A stretch of 64,000 nt of DNA from Cryobacterium melibiosiphilum (GCF_003602235.1 NZ_QZVS01000078.1:1-64000); one strand, 5' to 3'; positions 25,096-34,446 are shown, counted from the first letter of the stretch. Numbers and translations are program-made. Notes: a model not told the origin generated them from the letters alone.

Positions 25096-26105
25096 ACAGT
25101 GACTCCTGCCTTGGTCGAGGCACGCAGCCGACGCGCGGCGCGCTTCTTGTTCTTGTCGAGGGACGCCGTGCGCAGGCGGGGATCGATGATCTCGTCAATG
25201 GCGAAGTTCACGAGCGAGAGCGCCCCGCCGAGCACGGCGATCATGAGCCCCGGCGGCACAAACCACCACCACGACCCGAGGGTGAGAGCAAAACCGTTCT
25301 GCGCCTGAAAGAGCATCGTGCCCCAGGTCAGGGCACCGGATGCGCCGAGCCCGAGATAACTCAGCCCGGCTTCACCCAGAATGGCGAAAATCACCGCGAG
25401 CACGAACTGCGAGGCCAGCACGGGAACCAGGTTGGGCAGGATTTCGACGCCGATGATGCGCCACTGCCGTTCGCCGGTGACCCGGGCCGCGGCGACATAG
25501 TCCCGACTGCGCAGGCTCAGGGTGACCGATCTCAGCACCCGGGCCGAGGCGGCCCAGCTCGTAATGGCAAGGATGACGGCGAGCATGAGGATGCTCTTGT
25601 CGGCCACATAGCTGGAGATGACGATGATCAGCGGCAGGGCGGGGATGACGAGCATCACGTTGGTGAACAGGGAGAAGCTCTCGTCGAGCCAGCCGCCGAC
25701 ATAACTGCCGATCACGCCGAAGATGACTGACAACAGCATGGCGAGCACCCCCACGACGACGCCGATGAAGAGCGAGCCGCGGGTCGCGTGGGCCATCTGG
25801 GCGAAGATGTCCTGGCCCGTCTGGGTTGTGCCAAGCCAGAACTCGCTGCTCGGGGGTGTGCGTCCGATGTCGCGAATGGACAGCGGGTTGCCGAGCAGCA
25901 TCGGCCCGAGTACTCCGAACAGGGCGATCGCGATGATGATGCCCAAGCCGACGGCGAGTTTCGGGGAGAGGCCCGAAAGCATCCGCTGCCAGCGCGGCCG
26001 GCGGCGTTCGAAGCGTGGACGGATTGCGGCGAGGGTGCCCGTCAGCGGGCGACCCGTTTCGCGCTGGGCGGCGGGGTCGGCAGGGGAGATCATATTCTCG
26101 GTCAC
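25092..26105 (-). CDS. ABC transporter permease (DppC type), probable mannooligosaccharide uptake
   Basis: This 337-residue permease has a long cytoplasmic N-terminus, a first helix near residue 55 (LAVGLGIIIAIALFGVLGPM), the EAA loop (AARVTGERQWRIIGVEILPN) and GEAGLSYLGLG. The start is GTG at 26105 with an ATG four codons later as an alternative. It lies nine bases after the stop of its DppB-type partner. Confidence 0.9.
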   Translation of the reverse strand: MTENMISPADPAAQRETGRPLTGTLAAIRPRFERRRPRWQRMLSGLSPKLAVGLGIIIAIALFGVLGPMLLGNPLSIRDIGRTPPSSEFWLGTTQTGQDIFAQMAHATRGSLFIGVVVGVLAMLLSVIFGVIGSYVGGWLDESFSLFTNVMLVIPALPLIIVISSYVADKSILMLAVILAITSWAASARVLRSVTLSLRSRDYVAAARVTGERQWRIIGVEILPNLVPVLASQFVLAVIFAILGEAGLSYLGLGASGALTWGTMLFQAQNGFALTLGSWWWFVPPGLMIAVLGGALSLVNFAIDEIIDPRLRTASLDKNKKRAARRLRASTKAGVTV

Positions 26106-26114
26106 TTCAGGGCC

Positions 26115-27104
26115 TCAGCTTCTGGCTCGCGTACGCGGGTCGATGACCGTGTAGAGCAGGTCCACGATGAGATTGGCTCCGAGCACGGTCAGGGTGATCA
26201 CCAGGAACAGGCCCTGCATGAGTGAGTAGTCGTTGTTGTTCACGGCCTGCAGCAGGGTGCTGCCCACTCCGGGATAGGAGAAGACCTGCTCGGTCACGAT
26301 CGACCCCGATACGACAAAACCGAGGGAGATGGCGAATCCCGCCACCGACGGCAGAATCGCGTTGCGAGCCGCGTAGGCCATCATGATGCGAGTGGGGCGT
26401 AGGCCTTTGGCCTCCGCCGTCACGATGTAATCCTCGGAGAGGGTCGACACCATCATGTTGCGCATGCCGAGCAGCCAGCCACCGAAAGAGGAGATGACGA
26501 TGGTCAGCGCGGGCAGGGTGCCGTAATAGATCGCGCTGGAAATGAAGTCCCAATCCCAGCTCGGTCCGGCGCCGGTATAGCTGTAGCCGCCGCTGACCGG
26601 GAAAATCTTGAACTGCACGGCGCTCACGTAGAGCAGAATGAGGGCCAGCCAGAAGTACGGGACCGCCTGGAACATCGTGGTGACCGGCACCAGGTTGTCG
26701 AGCCAGGAGCCGCGCTTCCAGCCGGCCAGCATGCCGAGGGTGATCCCCACCAGAAAGGCGATGATGGTGCCGATGCCGATCATCACGATCGTCCAGGGCA
26801 GGGCCTGGGCGATGATCTCCACGACCGGCTGCGGATAATAGGTGATCGAGACTCCGAAGTCGCCGGAAAAGATCCCCGTGAGGTAGCTCCAGTACTGCAC
26901 CAGGATCGGGTCGTTCGAGGTATCGCCGAGGAGGAGTTCGACGCTGTTGCGCAACTCAGGGGTAATCGGCCCACGCGCGGCTAACTTTTGAATCAGAATC
27001 TCGACCGGGTTGCCCGGCAGGAGACGAGGAATCAAGAAGTTGAGCGTCAACGCGGCCCAGAGGGCCACGACGTAGAAGCTGATTTTTCGAGCAAGATAGT
27101 TCAC
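26115..27104 (-). CDS. ABC transporter permease (DppB type), probable mannooligosaccharide uptake
   Basis: This 329-residue permease begins MNYLARKISFYVVALWAALT, has LPGNPVE after the first helix, and the EAA loop (TAEAKGLRPTRIMMAYAARN). The GTG at 27104 is preceded by GGGGGA. The region around the start is duplicated: AGTTCACTGCTCAG occurs at 27098-27111 and again at 27121-27134. The upstream copy therefore offers a short eight-codon frame whose TGA overlaps the real GTG. Confidence 0.9.
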   Translation of the reverse strand: MNYLARKISFYVVALWAALTLNFLIPRLLPGNPVEILIQKLAARGPITPELRNSVELLLGDTSNDPILVQYWSYLTGIFSGDFGVSITYYPQPVVEIIAQALPWTIVMIGIGTIIAFLVGITLGMLAGWKRGSWLDNLVPVTTMFQAVPYFWLALILLYVSAVQFKIFPVSGGYSYTGAGPSWDWDFISSAIYYGTLPALTIVISSFGGWLLGMRNMMVSTLSEDYIVTAEAKGLRPTRIMMAYAARNAILPSVAGFAISLGFVVSGSIVTEQVFSYPGVGSTLLQAVNNNDYSLMQGLFLVITLTVLGANLIVDLLYTVIDPRTRARS

Positions 27105-27161
27105 TGCTCAGTCCCCCAGAAGTTCACTGCTCAGCCCCGACGAACTCCTCCGGCGGCGCAC

Positions 27162-28838
27162 CTAGTTCACAACCTTCAAGTTTTTCGCGACCATGCCGTT
27201 GTCCCAGGACCGGTCAGGGCGCGGGTACGCGTACATGTTCTCCTCGGTGGGCCAGCCCGTGACCTTCTCCTCGTTGAAGATGGACAGGGCGCTGTTCACC
27301 AGCACGGGGATGTAGGGCATGTCCCGCACGATCTCGGTCTGGATCGTGGCGTATTCGGCGAGCTTGGCGTCATCCGTTGCGGCCGAAGATGCCGCTTCAA
27401 TGGCCGCGTCCACGATGGGGTTCGAGTACCGAACGTAGTTACGGTTAGAGGTCTCGCCGACCGGGGCAGTGTTCTTCGAGGCGAAGGAGTTCAGGTAGAC
27501 GTAGTACGGGTCAGCGGCCACACCCTGCGGCACCGAATCGAGCGAGAGTTCGAAGGTTCCGCTGGTCTTACTGCTGGTCCACTCCTGGAACGACACCTGG
27601 GCCGGCTTGAGCTCGATCCCCACCTCAAGAAGCTGCTGAGCGGCGGCCTCCATCGCGGCGATGTAGTCCGTCCAGCCGGTGACCACCTGCACGGTCATGC
27701 TGACGCGCTGGCCGTCCTTGGCATAGATGCCGTCGGATCCCTTGGCGTAGCCGGCGTCGAGAAGCACGGTGTCGGCGGCCTCGATGTTCGGCTCGCCGGG
27801 AACGGGCTCGGAGAACTCGGGGGCGATCCACTTGTCGTCACGGCCGAGCAGCGCGTAGGTCGGGGACATGGTGCCGTTGTAGCCCGAGAACGCGAGGGCG
27901 TTCAGCTGGTCGCGGTTCAGGCCGTTGTAGATCGCTTCGCGCACCGCGACATCCGTCTGCGGGCCGGTGCAGCCCAATGCCGCGTTCGAGCAGGTGAACA
28001 GCGCCGTCTGGTTCAGGGGCGTGTTGGTGTAGGTCAGCGAGGTTCCCTCGAAGATCTGATCGATGTCGGGCAGGAAGATTCCGGCCCAGTCGATTTGCCC
28101 GGAGAGCAGTGTGTCGGTGGCCGACTGGTTGCCGGTGAGCGAGATGAAGCGCAGGGCGTCAACGTCGGGCTCACCACCCCAGTAGGTCTCGTTCGCCGCG
28201 AGCACGTAGTTCTGCGGGTTGAATTCTGCGAGCTGGAACGCCCCGGATCCGACCGGACTGGCATTCTGGTTGGTCGTCGGGCTGTCCATCACGGACCAGA
28301 CGTGCTCCGGGATGATCGGGGTGTTGCCCAGGAAGGCCGGCGCATTCATGAACGCGGGCTCGTCGAAGGTGAACACGACCGTGTTGTCGTCGGGCTGGGT
28401 GACCTCGCCGTCGAAGCCGGCAATGTTGAAGGCCGGGACCTCCTTCAGCAGGTCGAAGGTGTACGCGACGTCGGATGCACTGAACGGCTCGCCGTCGCTC
28501 CATTCCGCGCCCTCTCTCGTGCTGACGGTGAGCACGGTTCCGTCGTCGTTGAAGCCGAATTCCGTGCCGAGCAGGGGTTCCGGATCGGCACCGGTCACGA
28601 TGTTGTAGTAGAACAACGGCTCGTAGATCATGCCCTGGGTGGACTGCAACGACCCGACGATGAACGGATTGAAGTTTTCGGCGAAGTCGCCGGTCACACC
28701 GGTGTAGACCACCACCTCGGTGTCTCCCGAAGCGGTGTCGTCGGCACCGGTGCCGCTGCAGGCCGACAGGGCGAGCACGGACGTCAGGAAGATCGCCGCT
28801 CCAGCCCATTTCGTGCGGCGCGATGGAACACAAGACAT
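27162..28838 (-). CDS. SBP family 5 substrate-binding lipoprotein, probable mannooligosaccharide binder
   Basis: This 558-residue lipoprotein has a signal peptide with lipobox LSAC (C27) and an acidic, threonine-rich linker. It then shows family-5 landmarks such as SDGEPFSASDVAYTFDLL and EGAEWSDG. The ATG at 28838 has GAGGAG six bases upstream. It is the first gene of the transporter operon. The family usually binds peptides; sugar binding is inferred from the adjoining beta-mannosidase and LacI regulator. The 207-bp spacer to the LacI gene contains CAACGTACAT, similar to candidate operators at 30.1-30.2 kb. Confidence 0.88.
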   Translation of the reverse strand: MSCVPSRRTKWAGAAIFLTSVLALSACSGTGADDTASGDTEVVVYTGVTGDFAENFNPFIVGSLQSTQGMIYEPLFYYNIVTGADPEPLLGTEFGFNDDGTVLTVSTREGAEWSDGEPFSASDVAYTFDLLKEVPAFNIAGFDGEVTQPDDNTVVFTFDEPAFMNAPAFLGNTPIIPEHVWSVMDSPTTNQNASPVGSGAFQLAEFNPQNYVLAANETYWGGEPDVDALRFISLTGNQSATDTLLSGQIDWAGIFLPDIDQIFEGTSLTYTNTPLNQTALFTCSNAALGCTGPQTDVAVREAIYNGLNRDQLNALAFSGYNGTMSPTYALLGRDDKWIAPEFSEPVPGEPNIEAADTVLLDAGYAKGSDGIYAKDGQRVSMTVQVVTGWTDYIAAMEAAAQQLLEVGIELKPAQVSFQEWTSSKTSGTFELSLDSVPQGVAADPYYVYLNSFASKNTAPVGETSNRNYVRYSNPIVDAAIEAASSAATDDAKLAEYATIQTEIVRDMPYIPVLVNSALSIFNEEKVTGWPTEENMYAYPRPDRSWDNGMVAKNLKVVN

Positions 28839-29045
28839 TGGATCTCCTCGTCATTGAGAATGAGACCAGGAGGACGGTCGATGAAGAATTCGCCTGCCCC
28901 CGGGCGAAGGGAAGACCCCTCAGGAGCAACGTACATCAGCTTTCACCGAGAGTCGAACAAAAGATGCGCCTCAAGAATCAGAGTTATGTTCATTTCCGGT
29001 TGATTCCGTGGAAGCCTACCGCTTACTAGGCGGGGGCCAATTTCG

Positions 29046-30056
29046 CTACTTTTCGGGGGGCAAAATTTCTCCCGATCCGCGATGAATCATCCGGGTCGGA
29101 ATCTCGATCTGCCGGCTGAACGCGGTCGGATCGGCCAAGCGTTCCAACGCGAGACGAGCAGCCGTGCGGCCCATGTCGAGGGCGTCGTAGCCGACGACCG
29201 AGATGCCGAGAGCGTCGGCGAGCTCGAAATCGTCGAACCCGATGAACGCGACCGGAGGCATCCGGTCTCGCAGAGCCCTGATGGCCCCGTGGCTGCCGCG
29301 GTTGTTGCCGGCCACGACGGCGGTGGGCGGGTCGTCGCCATCGAGAAGGCCGCGCACCACGCTCTCCGCGGCGATGGTCGGGTCGTCATCGAGCCGTTCC
29401 CAGCGCGCTGAGTCGGTCACCCCCACCTCGCGCAGCGCTTCCCGGTAGCCGGCCAGCCGTTCGCGCTGGGTGTACATCGCCGACGGGTTGCTGATGAAGG
29501 CGATCTTGCGGTGACCGAGGGCGGTCAGCGAGCGCACGGCCTCAGCCATGCCCTGCCGATTCTGCAGCACGACCGAATCGGCGACGAGGTTGCCCGCCGG
29601 CCGGTCGACGCTGATGATCGGGGTGCCGAGCTGGCGTTCACCGTCGAGATAGGACTGGTCGTCGGCGATCGGGATCAGCAGCAGCGCGCGCACGCGCTGG
29701 GAGAGGAGCGCGTCTACAACGACCTCTTCGCTGTCGGGTGCATCGGCGGTCGTAGCCAGCAGCATGGTGAAGCCACTCGCAGCCAATTCCCGCTCCACAC
29801 CTGCGGCGACGCGAAAGTAGAACGGGTTCTTCAGGTCGCCCATCACAAACGCGATCGTGTTGGTCACCCCGCCCCGACGCAGGTTGCGGGCGAGCCCGTT
29901 CGGGCGAAAACGCAACCGTTTCGCCGCGGTCAACACGCGGTCCTGGGTCGCGGCGGACACGTCGCCGGTGCCGGCGAACACCCGGGAAACGGTCTTCGAG
30001 CTGACCCCGGCAAGCTTGGCGACATCGGCCTGTGTGGCCCGTGGAAGTGTTGACAT
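29046..30056 (-). CDS. LacI-family transcriptional regulator of the mannoside cluster
   Basis: This 336-residue repressor-type protein starts with the LacI helix-turn-helix (TQADVAKLAGVSSKTVSRVF), a hinge region (RFRPNGLARNLRRG), and a periplasmic-binding-protein-like sensor domain with typical ends (AFIGFDDFELADALGISVVG). It lies between the transporter operon and the divergent beta-mannosidase gene, so it probably represses both until a mannoside is present. Confidence 0.9.
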   Translation of the reverse strand: MSTLPRATQADVAKLAGVSSKTVSRVFAGTGDVSAATQDRVLTAAKRLRFRPNGLARNLRRGGVTNTIAFVMGDLKNPFYFRVAAGVERELAASGFTMLLATTADAPDSEEVVVDALLSQRVRALLLIPIADDQSYLDGERQLGTPIISVDRPAGNLVADSVVLQNRQGMAEAVRSLTALGHRKIAFISNPSAMYTQRERLAGYREALREVGVTDSARWERLDDDPTIAAESVVRGLLDGDDPPTAVVAGNNRGSHGAIRALRDRMPPVAFIGFDDFELADALGISVVGYDALDMGRTAARLALERLADPTAFSRQIEIPTRMIHRGSGEILPPEK

Positions 30057-30097
30057 GACATGCCCTCGATTCAGTGCTGCTGGCTAATAGCGCCGAT

Positions 30098-30225
30098 GAC
30101 AACGTAAGACATTTTTTGGACATTTTGCACCCACGACCCAAACAAGGGGCACTCACAACCTAGTGTTTCACTGGCATCCGACCCGATCCAGCCCAAGCAG
30201 ACACAATGAGACAACGTGGACATTT
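30098..30225. promoter_or_regulatory. Two candidate operators in the lacI/beta-mannosidase spacer
   Basis: The 16-17 bp sites GACAACGTAAGACATTT (30098-30114) and GACAACGTGGACATTT (30210-30225) share GACAACGT and GACATTT, and occur once near each divergent gene. The second abuts the -35 box of the beta-mannosidase. They are direct, weakly symmetric repeats, so assignment to the LacI protein is a guess from position. Confidence 0.35.
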
Positions 30226-30229
30226 CGTT

Positions 30230-30259
30230 TTGACTCGCGTCATTTCGGGCCCGTAGCAT
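30230..30259 (+). promoter_or_regulatory. Promoter of the beta-mannosidase/kinase genes
   Basis: TTGACT (30230-30235) and TAGCAT (30254-30259) are 18 bp apart, about 80 bp before the chosen start codon. This fits a primary-sigma promoter read away from the LacI gene. Confidence 0.45.
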
Positions 30260-30343
30260 TGCTCCCACAGCGCCAACGGGGGCCGGTTCGCAGCAGGTGA
30301 ATGGGGCTTCCACGGATCAATGACGACCGAATTGGAGTACCTG

Positions 30344-32851
30344 ATGAACCAGTCACCGCCCACACTCACGTCGACCCCCCGCCGCATCCTGCCGGCCATC
30401 CGGCGCCTGGACGAGGGCTGGACGGTCGCCGCGGTCGACGGGGCCGGGGTTCCGGCGGAGGTGCGCGGCAGCATCGTGGCCGCGACCGTGCCCGGCTCGG
30501 TGCACACCGATCTGCTCGCGGCCGGCCTCATTCCCGATCCCTACCTGGATTCCAACGAACGTCAGCTCGCCTGGATCGGCCTCGCCGACTGGCGCTACAC
30601 GACCACGTTCGCCTGGCAGCCCGCCGACAGCACGAAGACCGAACTCAACTTTGCCGGTCTCGACACCGTCGCCGACATCGCGCTCAACGGGCATCCGGTC
30701 GGTCAGACCCGTAACATGCACCGCAGCTACCGCTTCGACGTGCGCGCTCTGCTGCGCTCGGGACTGAACGAACTCACGGTCACCTTTCGCTCGCCGATAC
30801 GCCACGCGGATGCCGCCAGTCTGGAGCTCGGCTACCGCCCGCACGTGAACCACCACCCCTACAACGCCATCCGCAAGATGGCCTGCAGCTTCGGCTGGGA
30901 CTGGGGCATCGATACCTCCAGCTCAGGCATGTGGCGCCCGGTCACGCTGGAGAGCTGGTCGACAGCGCGGCTGGCCACCGTGCGGCCGATCGCCACGGTC
31001 GACGCCAGCGACGGTCTCATCACCGTGCACGTCGATGTCGCCCGGGCGAGCGATGCCGCTGTGACCGTGGCGGCATCCGTCGCCGGACTCGACACCGAGG
31101 TGGAGCTCGCGGCCGGTGCGACGCACGCCGAGCTGAGCCTGCGCATCGGCGACGTCGCGCTGTGGTGGCCGCGCGGATACGGCGAGCAGCCGCTCTACGA
31201 CCTGGCCGTGACCCTGCGCAGCGGCGACACCATTCTCGACGAGGCCAACAAGCCTATCGGCTTTCGCACCGTGGAATTGGATATCACGCCCGACGCGGCG
31301 GGCACCCCGTTCACCATCGTCATCAACGGTCAGCCGGTGTTCGTGCGCGGAGCCAACTGGATTCCCGACGATGCATTCCCGCACCGAGTCGACCGGGCCC
31401 GCTACCGGGATCGCCTCGAACAGGCCGAGTTCGCCAACATCAACCTGCTGCGCATCTGGGGCGGCGGCATCTTCGAAAGCGACGACTTCTACGAGCTCTG
31501 CGACGAGCGCGGCATGCTCACCTGGCAGGACTTCTTGCTCGCCTGCGCGGCCTACTCCGAAGAGCAACCGCTCTGGGACGAAATGCAGGCCGAAGCGAGA
31601 GAAAACGTGACCCGCTTGGCGGCGCATCCGTCGCTCGTGGTGCTCAACGGCAACAACGAGAACATCTGGGGCTACGAGGACTGGAATTGGAAGCTGCGCC
31701 TTGATGGCAAGACCTGGGGCGCGGGCTACTACTACGAACTGTTCCCGGCCATCGTCGCCGAACTCGCCCCGCACGTCGGCTACACCCCCGGCAGCCCGTT
31801 CTCACCGGCGGTGGACGGTGACGTCGACGCGCACGTGCCCAACGACCCGTCTCACGGCACGATGCATATCTGGGACATCTGGAACCAGCGCGACTACCCG
31901 AATTACCTCGACTACCGACCGCGCTTCGTCGCCGAATTCGGCTGGCAGGGGCCGCCCACGTGGTCGACCATGACCGAGTCGATCAGCGACGCTCCGCTCA
32001 CGCCCGAGTCGCCCGGCATGGTGGTGCACCAGAAGGCGGCGCTCGGCAATGCGAAGCTGACCGACGGCCTGCTGGCGCACTTCGCCCTGCCGAACACGAT
32101 TGAAGACTGGCACTGGGCCATGTCGCTGAACCAGGCCAATGCCATCTCGACCGCCGTCGATCACCTGCGATCCCTGCAGCCGCACTGCATGGGTAGCATC
32201 GTCTGGCAGCTGAACGACTGCTGGCCGGTCACGTCGTGGGCCGCCGTCGACGGCTACGGCCGCCCCAAGCCGCTGCTCTACGCCCTGCGCCACGCCTACG
32301 CCGACCGGCTCGTCACCCTGCAGAAGCGCGACGGCGCCTTCGCCGCGGTCGCCGTGAACGACTCGGCCGACACCTGGACGGGCGCCCTCACCGTGCAACG
32401 GCTCTCGTTTGCGGGAACGATTCTCGCCGAGCACACCGAACAGGTCACCCTCGCGCCACGGTCAACGGCGACCGTGCCGCTGCCCGCAGCCGTTGCTTCG
32501 GCGACGGATGCGGCGGCGGAGCTTCTGCAGGCCGAGCTCACCGGGGTGCGCGCTCACCGCTTCTTCGCCGAACCGCGGGACACGGCACTCCACGTGCCCG
32601 ATCTCGCCACGAGCCTGGAACGCGTATCGGGCGGCTACCGGCTCACGGTGACGGCGAACGCCCTCGTGCGCGATCTGGCCCTGCTGGTCGACCAAGTCGA
32701 TCCGGCGGCGGGCGTCACCGACATGCTGGTGACCCTGCTGCCCGGCGAGCACGTCACGTTCGACATCACGTCACAGGCAGAACTCACCGCGGCGGATCTG
32801 TCGTGCCCCCTGGTCCTGCGCAGCGCCAACCAATTGGTCGCGCTCGGATAG
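30344..32851 (+). CDS. Beta-mannosidase (glycoside hydrolase family 2)
   Basis: This protein of about 835 residues has the GH2 layout: a jelly-roll domain (WRYTTTFAWQPAD), an immunoglobulin-like domain, a TIM barrel and C-terminal beta domains. The acid/base is in NGNNEN (E439) and the nucleophile in VAEFGW (E531). The W-rich PHVNHHPYNAIRKMACSFGW and FVRGANWIPDD stretches are typical of beta-mannosidases. It has no signal peptide, so it would cleave imported beta-1,4-mannooligosaccharides in the cytosol. I chose ATG 30344 because GGAG precedes it; ATG 30320 in the same frame lacks a ribosome site. Confidence 0.9.
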   Translation: MNQSPPTLTSTPRRILPAIRRLDEGWTVAAVDGAGVPAEVRGSIVAATVPGSVHTDLLAAGLIPDPYLDSNERQLAWIGLADWRYTTTFAWQPADSTKTELNFAGLDTVADIALNGHPVGQTRNMHRSYRFDVRALLRSGLNELTVTFRSPIRHADAASLELGYRPHVNHHPYNAIRKMACSFGWDWGIDTSSSGMWRPVTLESWSTARLATVRPIATVDASDGLITVHVDVARASDAAVTVAASVAGLDTEVELAAGATHAELSLRIGDVALWWPRGYGEQPLYDLAVTLRSGDTILDEANKPIGFRTVELDITPDAAGTPFTIVINGQPVFVRGANWIPDDAFPHRVDRARYRDRLEQAEFANINLLRIWGGGIFESDDFYELCDERGMLTWQDFLLACAAYSEEQPLWDEMQAEARENVTRLAAHPSLVVLNGNNENIWGYEDWNWKLRLDGKTWGAGYYYELFPAIVAELAPHVGYTPGSPFSPAVDGDVDAHVPNDPSHGTMHIWDIWNQRDYPNYLDYRPRFVAEFGWQGPPTWSTMTESISDAPLTPESPGMVVHQKAALGNAKLTDGLLAHFALPNTIEDWHWAMSLNQANAISTAVDHLRSLQPHCMGSIVWQLNDCWPVTSWAAVDGYGRPKPLLYALRHAYADRLVTLQKRDGAFAAVAVNDSADTWTGALTVQRLSFAGTILAEHTEQVTLAPRSTATVPLPAAVASATDAAAELLQAELTGVRAHRFFAEPRDTALHVPDLATSLERVSGGYRLTVTANALVRDLALLVDQVDPAAGVTDMLVTLLPGEHVTFDITSQAELTAADLSCPLVLRSANQLVALG

Positions 32852-32917
32852 CCCGCTGCCGGATTCTCTGCCCTATTTCCCTGCCTATTTTCTCTGCCCT
32901 ATATAAGAGGAACGACC

Positions 32918-33862
32918 ATGACCGTCGAAGTCACCGCGCGTGGCGCTACGCTGCTGGCCATTGACGCCGGCCAGACCGGAATTCGGGCGCGCCTGCGGGG
33001 GCTCGGAGTCGCGCGCGACTTCGACTTCGATGCTCTTCGCACGGACACCGCGCTGCTGCCCCAGATCGTGGCCGTTGTTGCGCAGGTTGGGGCGGCCGCC
33101 GGCCGAACGATCGACACCGTGTGCGCCGGTATCTCCGGTTTCACGGCCGTCGAGTGTGATCCCCGACAGCTAGCAGCAGCCGGTCGGGACTCGGGTGTGC
33201 GCCAGGTCGCGCTCGCGCACGACTCGGTCACGTCCTATCTCGGTGCCCTCGGCGCTGCACAAGGAGTGGTCGTTGCGTCGGGCACCGGGGTGGTCACCCT
33301 GGCCGTGGGTGACTCCGAGGTCGCGCGGGTGGACGGCTGGGGAAACCTGATCGGCGACGCCGGCAGCGGGTACTGGCTCGGGCGGGCGGGGCTCGAGGCC
33401 GTGATGCGCGCCCATGACGGCCGCGGCGCGCCGACCGCACTCACGCAGCGGGCCAGCGAGGAATTCGTCGATCTCGAGTTCGCATATCTCGATCTGCAGT
33501 CCGATCCGGGGCGAGTGCGCCGAATCGCCAGCTACGCCCGCTGGGTAACGGAGTGTGCCGACACGGATGCCGTCGCGGCCGCCCTGTGCGCACGAGCGGC
33601 CGACGAGTTGGTGCTCTCGGCCGCCACCGGCCTGCGGCGGGTCGGGGAGGCCGTGCGGTCGACTCCGGTAGCCGGGCGGATCGGGGGTGTCTTCGCATCC
33701 GCTGCGATAGCGACCCGCTTCGATGCCGGGCTGCGGGCGATTTGGCCGAACGTAGACATTTTCGCGGCTGCTGGATCGGCACTGGACGGCGCCGCGTTCT
33801 TGGCGCACCTGAGCCCCGACAGTGCCCTGAGCCCCTTCGTCGCGCGTTACGCCGAACCGTGA
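32918..33862 (+). CDS. BadF/BadG-type sugar kinase (N-acetylglucosamine kinase-like)
   Basis: This 314-residue ASKHA-fold kinase has the phosphate-1 motif LLAIDAGQTG near residue 12, an ASGTGVVTLAVG adenosine-site segment, and GDAGSGYWLGR, as in eukaryotic-type GlcNAc kinases and BadF ATPases. It follows the beta-mannosidase by 66 bp with AGAGG before its ATG and is probably co-transcribed. Phosphorylation of the released mannose or a related hexose is a reasonable inference. The last four codons and the TGA lie within a long perfect palindrome (33850-33913). Confidence 0.82.
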   Translation: MTVEVTARGATLLAIDAGQTGIRARLRGLGVARDFDFDALRTDTALLPQIVAVVAQVGAAAGRTIDTVCAGISGFTAVECDPRQLAAAGRDSGVRQVALAHDSVTSYLGALGAAQGVVVASGTGVVTLAVGDSEVARVDGWGNLIGDAGSGYWLGRAGLEAVMRAHDGRGAPTALTQRASEEFVDLEFAYLDLQSDPGRVRRIASYARWVTECADTDAVAAALCARAADELVLSAATGLRRVGEAVRSTPVAGRIGGVFASAAIATRFDAGLRAIWPNVDIFAAAGSALDGAAFLAHLSPDSALSPFVARYAEP

Positions 33863-33913
33863 GTTAAGCATCCGTTTCGGGCCGCAAAGCCATGCTTAAC
33901 TCACGGTTCGGCG
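33850..33913. terminator. 22-bp perfect palindrome overlapping the end of the kinase gene
   Basis: Arms CGCCGAACCGTGAGTTAAGC plus AT (33850-33871) and their exact complement (33892-33913) enclose a 20-nt loop. The stop codon of the kinase lies inside the left arm. It sits between convergent genes and probably ends transcription from both sides. The length and perfection of the stem exceed an ordinary terminator. Confidence 0.8.
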
Positions 33914-33929
33914 AAATGGCGGACGCCGG

Positions 33930-34424
33930 CTAGCGGTCGAGGGACTCGACGGCCTCGCAGGGGCTCGCGGTCGGGTCGGCGCGATGCACACTCGAGGCGA
34001 GCCGGCCGAGCAGGCTGCCGAGCTGGGCGGCATCCGCGCCCTCGAGCCCGCCCAGAATGGCCTGTTCGACGGCGGCGACACGTGCTTCGTAGCGAGCCAG
34101 CACGGCCACCCCCTCGGCCGTGGCCACGATCTTGCGCGCCCGGCGGTCGGCGGGGTCGGGCACCCGCTCGACCAGCGTGGCGGTCACCATGCCGTCGAGC
34201 AGGTAGGTCATGACCGTGCGATCGATGGCGAGGTGAGCGCCGATCGCCTGCTGCGACGGTAGCTCGTGGTGAATGACGGTGGAGAGCACCTGGTAGCAGC
34301 GCACCCCGCCGGGCAGGCCATCGACGGCATCCTCTTGCAGGCGCTGATAGCCGCGCAGCACCATGGCCAGGTTCCAGCCGAGGTCGCCGGGCACCGCCTG
34401 CGACACGGTCGCTTCGCTTGTCAT
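33930..34424 (-). CDS. MarR-family transcriptional regulator
   Basis: This 164-residue protein has the MarR winged helix: LPSQQAIGAHLAIDRTVMTYLLDGM as recognition region, then the wing VERVPDPADRRARKIVATAEG. MarR proteins usually repress divergent enzymes and are released by small aromatic or oxidised ligands. It is divergent from the F420/NADP reductase-like gene, with an 85-bp spacer holding that gene's promoter. Confidence 0.88.
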   Translation of the reverse strand: MTSEATVSQAVPGDLGWNLAMVLRGYQRLQEDAVDGLPGGVRCYQVLSTVIHHELPSQQAIGAHLAIDRTVMTYLLDGMVTATLVERVPDPADRRARKIVATAEGVAVLARYEARVAAVEQAILGGLEGADAAQLGSLLGRLASSVHRADPTASPCEAVESLDR

Positions 34425-34446
34425 AGGGCAATCCTAACCGCAAAGC

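Noticed and set aside
26988-29003. 671-codon plus-strand frame across the permease and binding-protein genes
   Set aside because: It is antisense to a well-supported ABC transporter gene and shows no recognisable motif.
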